NCBI GenBank assembly: GCA_016786565.1
Contig: JAEUVY010000133.1
Span: 1 to 32,053 of the forward strand
Source of the DNA: Flavipsychrobacter sp.
GTDB taxonomy: Bacteria; Bacteroidota; Bacteroidia; Chitinophagales; Chitinophagaceae
Direction: 5' to 3'
Length of the DNA: 32,053 nt
The translations under genes and the position numbers were made by a program. Positions 7,903-14,544 of this stretch are shown piece after piece. The stretch's first letter is position 1. Each line of letters starts with the position of its first letter. The notes beneath the pieces were generated by a model that saw only the letters and a list, made by a program, of their open reading frames with translations, made no database searches and had not been told where the DNA came from.

Positions 7903-8559
7903 ATGCCGTTGCGCCTCCGCCATGTATTGTCGTCTATCGCTGTAACAGCAGTATTATCATTGCCGGCTACAGGGCAGCAATTTCAGGAAGCTAATGGCTT
8001 ATTCTCCCGAACAGACTGCAAAGCAGTTCCGGGCAAAACAAAACCGGACTCCATCTGTCTGTCTGATCCCATAACAAACGGCAGGACCTTGGTTGTAAAC
8101 GACCGTTCAGGGTATCCTGGGACGATAAACGGCGATAAGATCTACGAATACGATGAAGTAGAGAAACCTGCCGCAGTGGGCACCGGGCAAAAGACATTGA
8201 AGGATCATTTGTTTACCGGTATGGAAGAAATGCTGCGATCTTATTTTCGAATTGACGCATCGCTTCAGTCGCTAAGAATAGACATCAGAAACATTATTGC
8301 AGACAAAACCGGGAACATTGTATTCTATCAATTAGGCCCGGTAAAAGGCTTGGCCGATGGCAGACCGCGCATCCTGCAAAGAGAAGAACTTTCAGCCCGC
8401 ATCAGTGAACTCATGAGCAAATACCCGTCAATGAAACCTGCCCAAATAAAGGGTCGCAACGTATCCGCCTACACCAATATCAATCTTGGGCTGTACAACG
8501 TAATAAGATCAGGAAAGGACATCTCCATTGTCTTTGATGGCGGAGATAAATGCCAATAG
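7903..8559 (+). CDS. Exported protein, tandem family member 4
   Basis: A 218-residue protein with signal peptide MPLRLRHVLSSIAVTAVLSL and cleavage near ATG|QQF. Family landmarks are DPITNG (55-60), INGDKIYEYDEVEKP (75-89), RNIIADKTGNIVFYQ (129-143) and MKPAQIKGRNVSAY (177-190), where the usual NGKPV has become KGRNV. It follows member 3 after 39 bases and ends ten bases from the convergent rhodanese gene. Function unknown; it is the last gene of the array. Confidence 0.65.
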   Translation: MPLRLRHVLSSIAVTAVLSLPATGQQFQEANGLFSRTDCKAVPGKTKPDSICLSDPITNGRTLVVNDRSGYPGTINGDKIYEYDEVEKPAAVGTGQKTLKDHLFTGMEEMLRSYFRIDASLQSLRIDIRNIIADKTGNIVFYQLGPVKGLADGRPRILQREELSARISELMSKYPSMKPAQIKGRNVSAYTNINLGLYNVIRSGKDISIVFDGGDKCQ

Positions 8560-8569
8560 TACGGGAGGT

Positions 8570-8863
8570 TCAGACAGTCTCTTTCCAGTGTTTCATACCA
8601 CCGGTCAGATTAATGAGATTGTGCAGGCCTGCACCTTCCAACCGCTGAATGGCGATCACACTTCTGATGCCCTTTTCGCAGTAGAGCACAACGTCCTTAT
8701 CAGCAGGAATTTCCCTGTATCGTGCTGCCAGCTCACTCATAGGAACATGCAACCCACCAATGTTGAATAACTCGCGTTCAAAATCTTCACGCACGTCTAC
8801 CAGCACAAAATCGTGGTTTTGTTCCATCCATTCCTTCAGCTGTGCAGGTGTTATCTGTTTCAC
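8570..8863 (-). CDS. Single-domain rhodanese-like protein
   Basis: A 97-residue rhodanese domain. The active-site loop is CEKGIRS with the nucleophilic Cys62, preceded by the typical DVREDFERE (residues 23-31) and followed by a C-terminal LTGGMKHWKE. Such proteins carry sulfane sulfur as a persulfide or act in sulfur relay; a six-residue loop is the form used for sulfur transfer rather than phosphatase activity. There is no signal peptide, so it is cytoplasmic. It starts 28 bases after obg and is the last gene of the adk-obg-rhodanese run. The family call is secure; the sulfur acceptor is unknown. Confidence 0.93.
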   Translation of the reverse strand: MKQITPAQLKEWMEQNHDFVLVDVREDFERELFNIGGLHVPMSELAARYREIPADKDVVLYCEKGIRSVIAIQRLEGAGLHNLINLTGGMKHWKETV

Positions 8864-8891
8864 ACACTAATTGTTTTCCGCGGGTGCAGAA

Positions 8892-9896
8892 CTATGATTC
8901 CTGTTTGGCAGTAAGCGCGCGCCACAACTCGTCTTTCAGTTGCACCAGGCCCTGATTGGCTATGGCAGATACAAATACAAGAGGCACATCGGCGGGGAGC
9001 GTAGCGGCTATTTCAGCCTTCAGCTCATCGTCCAGCATCTCGCTCTTGCTCACGGCCAGCACTATTTTCTTATCCAGCAGTTCCGGATTGTACTCATGCA
9101 GCTCGTTCATCAGTATCTCATACTCCTTGCGATGGTCGTTACTATCGGCAGGTATTAGCAGCAGCAGCACCGAGTTGCGCTCTATGTGGCGCAGGAAGCG
9201 GTGTCCCAGCCCCTTGCCTTCGGCAGCGCCCTCAATGATACCCGGCAGATCGGCCATACAGAACGACTTGCTGTCGCGGTAGGATACAATGCCCAGTTGG
9301 GGTGTAAGTGTAGTAAATGCGTAATCGGCTATCTTAGGTTTGGCAGCACTCAGCACCGACAGCAGTGTAGATTTTCCCGCATTCGGGAAACCTACCAGAC
9401 CTACGTCGGCAAGTATCTTCAACTCCAGTACCTTCCAGCCTTCGCTGCCCATTTCACCGGGCTGCGCATAGTCGGGTGTCTGGTTAGTTGGCGTCGCGAA
9501 GTTGGCATTACCCAATCCGCCGCGTCCGCCGCGAATCCATATCACCTCCTGGCCATCTTCAAGTATCTCCACCTCCTGCTCACCGGTCTCCAGGTCTTTG
9601 GCCACCGTGCCCAGCGGCACCTCCAGCACTATATCGTCACCATCGGCACCGGTACTGTTGTTCTTATAACCATTAACACCGTCCTGAGCCAGCACGTTCT
9701 TGTAATAACGCATGTGCAGCAGCGTCCACAGCTGTGCGTTGCCACGCAACTTTATATGGCCACCGCGGCCGCCATTTCCCCCATCGGGTCCGGCTTTGGC
9801 ATCCATCTTGTTGCGTTCAAAATGCACGCTTCCCGCCCCACCCTTGCCGGATCGGCAGAATATGCGGATATGATCAACGAAATTTCCTTTTTCCAC
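8892..9896 (-). CDS. obgE: Obg/CgtA GTPase, large-subunit ribosome assembly
   Basis: A 334-residue Obg GTPase. The glycine-rich OBG fold fills residues 1-160 ([19 protein letters not shown]), and the G domain follows: G1 GFPNAGKS at 169-176, switch I TTLTP at 195-199, G3 DLPG at 216-219, and G5 SA at 310-311. The G4 motif reads SKSE (283-286) instead of NKxD. Obg binds the 50S precursor and links ribosome assembly to growth state. There is no extended C-terminal domain beyond the G domain. The start is GTG at 9896, overlapping the adk stop by one base (TAGTG), so translation is coupled with adk. Confidence 0.96.
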   Translation of the reverse strand: MEKGNFVDHIRIFCRSGKGGAGSVHFERNKMDAKAGPDGGNGGRGGHIKLRGNAQLWTLLHMRYYKNVLAQDGVNGYKNNSTGADGDDIVLEVPLGTVAKDLETGEQEVEILEDGQEVIWIRGGRGGLGNANFATPTNQTPDYAQPGEMGSEGWKVLELKILADVGLVGFPNAGKSTLLSVLSAAKPKIADYAFTTLTPQLGIVSYRDSKSFCMADLPGIIEGAAEGKGLGHRFLRHIERNSVLLLLIPADSNDHRKEYEILMNELHEYNPELLDKKIVLAVSKSEMLDDELKAEIAATLPADVPLVFVSAIANQGLVQLKDELWRALTAKQES

Positions 9897-10480
9897 TATG
9901 CTACGGGTAACAGATACTTGTTGATGTGCTTGGCAAGTACTTTAAAAGTGTCTGGTATTGAATTATGTCCGGCCACGCGCTCCAGTTTACCTTGCTCGTT
10001 GTAATAACGGGCCACGGGTTCTGTTTTGGCATGGTATTCTTTGATGCGTGAGGTGATCACCGCTTCGTTATCGTCGCTGCGACCCGATGTAAGGCCCCTG
10101 TTCACCAGACGGGCTATCAGATCTGCCTCAGGCACTTCAAGCGCCAGCACCAGATGTATCTTTGTATTCTTGAATTCCAGCAATTTATCCAGCGCCTCAG
10201 CCTGGGTGCGTGTACGCGGAAAACCGTCGAACACAAATCCACGGGCATCAGGCATGGCATCTATCTTACTGCTGATCATACCTATCACCACTTCATCGGG
10301 CACCAGCATGCCCTGATCCATGTATTTCTTCGCTTCAGTGCCCAATGGCGTCTGCCTGCTCACTTCATCGCGCAGGAGGTCGCCGGTTGAGATGTGCTGC
10401 AACTGGTATGACGTAACTATATTTTCAGATTGTGTGCCTTTACCACTTCCCGGAGGGCCGAATAAGACTAAATTAAACAT
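9896..10480 (-). CDS. adk: Adenylate kinase
   Basis: A 194-residue short-form adenylate kinase, ATP + AMP to 2 ADP. The P-loop is GPPGSGKGT (residues 8-16), followed by ISTGDLLR for AMP binding and [10 protein letters not shown]. The lid is the short type ([11 protein letters not shown]) without zinc-binding cysteines. The open frame extends 31 codons further upstream without homology to the family; ATG at 10480 gives the canonical N-terminus [11 protein letters not shown] and lies 26 bases from a perfect -7 box. It leads the adk-obg-rhodanese operon. Confidence 0.96.
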   Translation of the reverse strand: MFNLVLFGPPGSGKGTQSENIVTSYQLQHISTGDLLRDEVSRQTPLGTEAKKYMDQGMLVPDEVVIGMISSKIDAMPDARGFVFDGFPRTRTQAEALDKLLEFKNTKIHLVLALEVPEADLIARLVNRGLTSGRSDDNEAVITSRIKEYHAKTEPVARYYNEQGKLERVAGHNSIPDTFKVLAKHINKYLLPVA

Positions 10481-10505
10481 GTACTGGTTGTTGATTATTG
10501 TGCAG

Positions 10506-10538
10506 CAAAAGTAACCATACTTGCCGAATAGTTTACAA
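10506..10538 (-). promoter_or_regulatory. Promoter of adk-obg operon
   Basis: On the minus strand TACTTTTG (10513-10506) matches TAnnTTTG exactly, with a TTG (10538-10536) 22 bases further upstream. It predicts transcription starting about 20 bases before the adk ATG at 10480. Confidence 0.5.
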
Positions 10539-10569
10539 CTATTTGGCCTCAGCGGCGCCTTTAACAAAG

Positions 10570-10597
10570 GCAAAACCCGGTTTTCACCGGGTTTTGC
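10570..10597 (-). terminator. Terminator hairpin after clpP
   Basis: An 11-bp perfect stem GCAAAACCCGG/CCGGGTTTTGC with a six-base loop lies 26 bases after the clpP stop. The descending arm carries TTTT and is followed by CTTTG on the minus strand, so the U-tract is imperfect. Confidence 0.65.
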
Positions 10598-10622
10598 GCA
10601 GATTTAACATTCATTGTCAGCA

Positions 10623-11315
10623 TTATAGCTCGGCTTTGCGCGGATTGCGGTCCAGCACTTCGTCCACCATACCATACTCCTTGGCTTCGGCTGCTGTCAT
10701 CCAGTAATCGCGGTCGCTGTCTTTTTCCACTTTAGACATTTTCTGGCCTGAGTGCTGCGAGATGATCTCGTAAAGCTCCTTTTTCAGCTTGCCTATCTCG
10801 CGGGCCGTGATCTCGATATCGCTTGCCTGACCTTCGGCACCACCCAGCGGCTGGTGTATCATGATGCGGCTGTGTTTCAGCGCGGTACGTTTGCCCTTGC
10901 TGCCGGCACACATCAGCACCGCTGCCATAGACGCGGCAATACCCGTACATATAGTAGAAACATCCGGATTGATGATCTGCATTGTGTCGTATATACCCAG
11001 ACCGGCATACACACTACCACCCGGGCTGTTCAGGTACATCTGTATATCGCGGTTGCGGTCGGTGCTTTCCAGAAACAACAACTGAGCGGTAACGATGTTG
11101 GCCACATAGTCGTTGATGCCCTCGCCCAGGAATATGATGCGATCCATCATCAGGCGCGAGAAAACGTCCATAGAGGCAACATTCATCGGGCGCTCTTCTA
11201 TGATGTATGGAGTGAGACCCACGGGCATTTTAAGGGAAGAAGTATAGCTATCTACAGTGAGACTGCTGATGCCATGATGCTTTATGGCATATTTGCGGAA
11301 TTCGTTCTGATTCAT
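10623..11315 (-). CDS. clpP: ATP-dependent Clp protease, proteolytic subunit
   Basis: A 230-residue ClpP serine peptidase. The catalytic triad is visible: Ser129 in GIAASMAA, His154 in IMIHQPLGG and Asp203 in DRDYWM, with the same spacing as Escherichia coli ClpP (Ser97, His122, Asp171). It forms a tetradecameric chamber fed by an ATPase such as ClpX. The extra N-terminal residues before TPYIIEERPMN are normal for Bacteroidota ClpP, so the ATG at 11315 is kept. A near -7 box TAATTTG (11351-11345) precedes it. Neither tig nor clpX is adjacent; the gene is alone between a hairpin and a divergent gene. Confidence 0.97.
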   Translation of the reverse strand: MNQNEFRKYAIKHHGISSLTVDSYTSSLKMPVGLTPYIIEERPMNVASMDVFSRLMMDRIIFLGEGINDYVANIVTAQLLFLESTDRNRDIQMYLNSPGGSVYAGLGIYDTMQIINPDVSTICTGIAASMAAVLMCAGSKGKRTALKHSRIMIHQPLGGAEGQASDIEITAREIGKLKKELYEIISQHSGQKMSKVEKDSDRDYWMTAAEAKEYGMVDEVLDRNPRKAEL

Positions 11316-11445
11316 CGGTTGTCTTATTTTTTTGGTAATGGTAGCAAATTATAAACCAGAATAAAGATAATGCCATAAAGGCATACCAAGCCGGTTTTGG
11401 TGCTAAATTAGCGCAGTATTGGCATTTTATTAAAAAATCGGGTCT

Positions 11446-11838
11446 ATGGCAAAGCTGACGCAAACAGAACTGTTGGATATCTTCAACGCGCTGAAAGCAG
11501 TGGTAAAACCCTATGAAAAAGGCGTGCTGAAACCACACATTGAAATAGAGGGTAAGTATGACCTGTGGGCGCAGAAAACAGTCTTTGCACAGGGCAAAAC
11601 CCGCGATGAGTTTGCATTTGTAGGCCTCATCTTGCAGAGCAACTATGTGGGCTTCTATTTCATGCCCATCTATACCAACCCACCAGAGGTGACACCCCTC
11701 ATTGCCCCCGGCCTGCTCCGGCACCTGAAAGGCAAATCGTGCTTTCATATTAAGAAAATTGACACCAACACACTGAAAGAAATAAAAGCTGCCATGAAAG
11801 TGGGCTACGAACAGTACAAAAAGAATGGCTGGGTGTAG
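11446..11838 (+). CDS. Conserved unknown cytoplasmic protein, 130 residues
   Basis: I do not recognise the family with certainty. The protein is soluble, has no signal peptide or membrane segment, and mixes helices (residues 1-25 and 105-125) with beta strands (FAFVGLILQSNYVGFYFMP). The C-terminal part GKSCFHIKKID followed by a helix ending GYEQYKKNGWV looks conserved and recalls small DUF1801-like or related proteins of Bacteroidota, but the assignment is weak. It starts at ATG 11446 and diverges from clpP across 130 bases. Function unknown. Confidence 0.6.
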   Translation: MAKLTQTELLDIFNALKAVVKPYEKGVLKPHIEIEGKYDLWAQKTVFAQGKTRDEFAFVGLILQSNYVGFYFMPIYTNPPEVTPLIAPGLLRHLKGKSCFHIKKIDTNTLKEIKAAMKVGYEQYKKNGWV

Positions 11839-11918
11839 CACCACGACGAATAACCCGGTGGCTTCCCGATTTCGCACCCGTTTTGCAAAACCATACTAAA
11901 GGTTACAAGTTAAAAAGC

Positions 11919-11926
11919 TATTTTTG
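11919..11926 (+). promoter_or_regulatory. -7 box of the gcvT promoter
   Basis: TATTTTTG matches TAnnTTTG exactly and lies 21 bases before the gcvT ATG. I see no good -33 TTTG at the right distance. This box also argues against the upstream TTG at 11924 as a start. Confidence 0.45.
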
Positions 11927-11947
11927 CACCCCATACAAACTGACAAT

Positions 11948-13036
11948 ATGAAGAACACTCCGTTTACAGACAAACACATTGCGCTGGGCGCCAAGATGGC
12001 ACCATTCGCCGGTTACAACATGCCTATCTCTTATTCAGGCATCAACGAAGAGCACCACTGCGTGCGCAACAATGCCGGTGTGTTCGACGTAAGCCACATG
12101 GGTGAATTCATTCTCAAAGGCCCTGACGCCCTGGAACTTATTCAGCGTGTTACCTCAAACGACGCTTCAAAACTTACCGACGGAAAGGCTCAATACTCTT
12201 GCCTGCCCAACAACGAAGGCGGTATCGTAGATGACCTGCTGGTATACTGCGTTGAGGCCAACAAAGTATACATGCTGGTGGTGAATGCCTCTAACATAGA
12301 AAAAGACTGGAACTGGATCAGCAGCCACAACACTAAAGGTGTTGAGATGCACAACATCTCTGAAAAAACAGCGCTGTTGGCTGTTCAGGGTCCTAAGGCT
12401 ACTGAATACATGCAGCAACTTACCGATATGGACATCACCAATCTGAAATACTACACCTTTACAAAGGGTGTTTTCGCGGGTGTTGAGAATGTACTTGTAA
12501 GTGCAACCGGCTACACAGGCGCAGGTGGCGTTGAGATCTACTTTGAAGACATCAACGACAATGCAGAAAAAATTTGGGAAGCTATCTTCCGCGTTGGTAC
12601 TCCAAACGGACTGAAGCCGATAGGCCTTGCTGCCCGCGATACACTGCGTCTGGAAAAAGGTTTCTGCCTCTACGGCAATGATATAGACGACACAACCAGC
12701 CCTATGGAAGCTGGACTGGGTTGGATCACCAAATTCACTAAAGACTTCACTTCACGTGCCATCTTCGAAAAACAGAAGAACGAAGGTACAAGCCGCAAGC
12801 TGGTAGGTCTGGAAATGGTGGACAAAGGTATTCCGCGCCATGGCTACACCCTTCAGAACGAAGCAGGTCAGGAGATCGGCGTTATCACTTCAGGCACTCA
12901 GTCACCAACATTGGGCAAGGCAATTGGTCTGGCTTATGTTGCTACAGCTCATGCTGCCGAGGGTTCAGAAGTGTTCGTAATGATCCGCGACAAAGGCATC
13001 AAGGCGAAAGTCGTTAAGATACCGTTTGTACAGTAG
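11948..13036 (+). CDS. gcvT: Aminomethyltransferase, glycine cleavage system T protein
   Basis: A 362-residue T protein, which transfers the methylene group from the aminomethyl-lipoyl H protein to tetrahydrofolate and releases ammonia. The start is ATG 11948 ([22 protein letters not shown]); the frame continues eight codons upstream to a TTG that overlaps the promoter box. Diagnostic segments are [10 protein letters not shown] near residues 44-53, the folate-site region [19 protein letters not shown], the [15 protein letters not shown] segment, and [20 protein letters not shown], followed by the GCV_T C-terminal barrel. It precedes pyrH by 70 bases in the same direction. Confidence 0.96.
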   Translation: MKNTPFTDKHIALGAKMAPFAGYNMPISYSGINEEHHCVRNNAGVFDVSHMGEFILKGPDALELIQRVTSNDASKLTDGKAQYSCLPNNEGGIVDDLLVYCVEANKVYMLVVNASNIEKDWNWISSHNTKGVEMHNISEKTALLAVQGPKATEYMQQLTDMDITNLKYYTFTKGVFAGVENVLVSATGYTGAGGVEIYFEDINDNAEKIWEAIFRVGTPNGLKPIGLAARDTLRLEKGFCLYGNDIDDTTSPMEAGLGWITKFTKDFTSRAIFEKQKNEGTSRKLVGLEMVDKGIPRHGYTLQNEAGQEIGVITSGTQSPTLGKAIGLAYVATAHAAEGSEVFVMIRDKGIKAKVVKIPFVQ

Positions 13037-13106
13037 TGCTGTTTACCCTGTCACTAACAGAAACAACTGAGTCCTTTGTTTAGTCAATAATAACTACTGA
13101 TACATA

Positions 13107-13817
13107 ATGTTACCAAAGTACAGCCGAATCCTGCTGAAATTATCCGGCGAGTCCCTCATGGGCGACCGCAACTACGGCATCTCTCCGATGATGCTGGAAC
13201 AATATGCACTTGAGATCAAGTCCATCGTTGAAGTAGGTGTTCAGGTAGCCATCGTTATAGGTGGTGGCAACATCTACCGCGGCATGAATGAAGCGGAAAC
13301 CGGCATAGAACGCGCACAAGGCGACTACATGGGTATGCTTGCTACCTGCATCAACGGTATGGCACTACAGGCCGCGCTGGAGAAAGCAGGTGTGAATACC
13401 CGCCTGCAGAGCGCCATTAAGATGGAGCAGGTTGCAGAGCCATACATCCGCCGCAAGGCTATCCGCCACCTTGAAAAAGGTCGTGTGGTCATCTTCGGTG
13501 CGGGCACAGGCAATCCATACTTCACTACCGACACAGCAGGCTCGCTGCGTGCAATAGAGATCAACGCAGACGTGATACTGAAGGGTACTCGAGTTGATGG
13601 CATCTACACCGCCGACCCTGAAAAAGACGCTACCGCCACACGTTTTGAAACGCTGTCGTTCTCTGAGGTGATCAGCCGCAACCTGAAAGTTATGGACATG
13701 ACCGCCTTCACCCTTTGTCAGGAAAACAACCTGCCTATCATAGTGTTTGACATGAACAAACACGGCAACCTGATGAACGTTGTTACCGGTAAAAAGGTAG
13801 GCACATTAGTAAGTTGA
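13107..13817 (+). CDS. pyrH: Uridylate kinase (UMP kinase)
   Basis: A 236-residue bacterial UMP kinase of the amino acid kinase superfamily (UMP + ATP to UDP + ADP), typically hexameric. Visible motifs are [11 protein letters not shown] (residues 9-19), the glycine-rich [11 protein letters not shown] (49-59), [15 protein letters not shown], and [12 protein letters not shown]. The start ATG 13107 gives the standard N-terminus. It ends 24 bases before a strong terminator, so gcvT-pyrH transcription stops here. The frr and tsf genes often found beside pyrH in other bacteria are not adjacent. Confidence 0.97.
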   Translation: MLPKYSRILLKLSGESLMGDRNYGISPMMLEQYALEIKSIVEVGVQVAIVIGGGNIYRGMNEAETGIERAQGDYMGMLATCINGMALQAALEKAGVNTRLQSAIKMEQVAEPYIRRKAIRHLEKGRVVIFGAGTGNPYFTTDTAGSLRAIEINADVILKGTRVDGIYTADPEKDATATRFETLSFSEVISRNLKVMDMTAFTLCQENNLPIIVFDMNKHGNLMNVVTGKKVGTLVS

Positions 13818-13841
13818 TCCAACATTACATTTCGATACTGC

Positions 13842-13872
13842 AAAAGCCCGGCGTACCAAAACCGGGCTTTTT
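13842..13872 (+). terminator. Rho-independent terminator after pyrH
   Basis: A 10-bp perfect stem AAAAGCCCGG/CCGGGCTTTT with a 10-base loop, ending in TTTTTGTTTG. Confidence 0.9.
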
Positions 13873-13908
13873 GTTTGTACTCTGACTGTTTAGACCCTCA
13901 GAAATTCT

Positions 13909-13916
13909 TAAATTTG
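13909..13916 (+). promoter_or_regulatory. -7 box of the toxin-antitoxin promoter
   Basis: TAAATTTG is an exact TAnnTTTG match, 17 bases before the antitoxin ATG; a TTTA 17 bases upstream could serve as a weak -33 element. Confidence 0.45.
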
Positions 13917-13933
13917 GGTACAATACTGCTGCA

Positions 13934-14227
13934 ATGAATACGCCAGAGATCAGAACACTACTCCATGAAGAGATAGACCAAAGCGATGAAAAGTTGCTGA
14001 AAATGATATACGCACTTGTAAAAGAATACAACGACTCTGAAAGCGTATCTGACAGAAGGAAACATCTGATTGAAAAAGAATACAACGACTCTGAAAGCGT
14101 ATCTGACAGAAGGAAACATCTGATTGAAGAGGAACGGGCTAAATACTTAAGGGGAGACGGCAGATCTTATTCCTGGGAGGAAGTCAAAAAAATGGCTACA
14201 GGTAAAGACCGCCCCGATGAAATATAG
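13934..14227 (+). CDS. Antitoxin-like protein with internal perfect 18-residue duplication
   Basis: A 97-residue, highly charged helical protein placed directly before a RelE/ParE toxin and overlapping it by 11 bases. The N-terminus (MNTPEIRTLLHEEIDQSDEKLLKMIYALVK in two helices) resembles the short antitoxins of Bacteroidota addiction modules, and the C-terminus (SYSWEEVKKMATG) resembles their toxin-binding tail. The 18-residue block KEYNDSESVSDRRKHLIE occurs twice in a row, identical at the DNA level, making the protein 18 residues longer than an unduplicated version of about 79. The repeat lies in the linker between the two ends. Antitoxin identity is inferred from size, charge and context. 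Confidence 0.75.
   Translation: MNTPEIRTLLHEEIDQSDEKLLKMIYALVKEYNDSESVSDRRKHLIEKEYNDSESVSDRRKHLIEEERAKYLRGDGRSYSWEEVKKMATGKDRPDEI
14021..14128 (+). repeat. Perfect 54-bp tandem duplication inside the antitoxin gene
   Basis: Copy 1 spans 14021-14074 and copy 2 spans 14075-14128; all 54 bases are identical. The unit is exactly 18 codons, so the frame is kept. Perfect identity, including third codon positions, points to a recent event. Confidence 0.97.
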
Positions 14228-14510
14228 ACTTGAGATAAGATCTCTTGCCGCCATTGAAACTATTGAAGCATTTGACTGGTACGAACAACAGCAGGCCGGC
14301 TTAGGTCACAACTTCCTTGCCGCACTCGACAACTTTTACGATCTCCTCACCCAAAATCCGAATACGCATTCCTACTATAGCGGCAATATCCGGCAGGGCC
14401 TCGTAAACGGATTCCCATATGTGGTTGTATATGAAGTATGGGATACCACTATCGTTGTGTATAGCGTATTCATGACAAGTCGTGACCCTCAAAAGAAAAT
14501 GAGGCGCTGA
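14217..14510 (+). CDS. RelE/ParE-family toxin
   Basis: A 97-residue protein with the RelE/ParE pattern: a beta-hairpin start (MKYRLEIRSLAAIETIEAFDWYEQQQAGLGHNF in helices 1 and 2), FLAALDNFYDLLTQNPN, then strands with RQGLVNGFPYVVVYEV and a C-terminal VVYSVFMTSRDPQKKMRR. The family either cleaves mRNA on the ribosome (RelE) or poisons gyrase (ParE); which one cannot be read here. The Arg in the RQGLVNGFPY strand and the C-terminal SRDPQKK are typical positions. It overlaps its antitoxin (ATGAAATATAG) and ends 34 bases from the convergent uvrA stop. Confidence 0.9.
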   Translation: MKYRLEIRSLAAIETIEAFDWYEQQQAGLGHNFLAALDNFYDLLTQNPNTHSYYSGNIRQGLVNGFPYVVVYEVWDTTIVVYSVFMTSRDPQKKMRR

Positions 14511-14544
14511 CAAAGAGCACATCAATTTGATGCACCCGATACCC

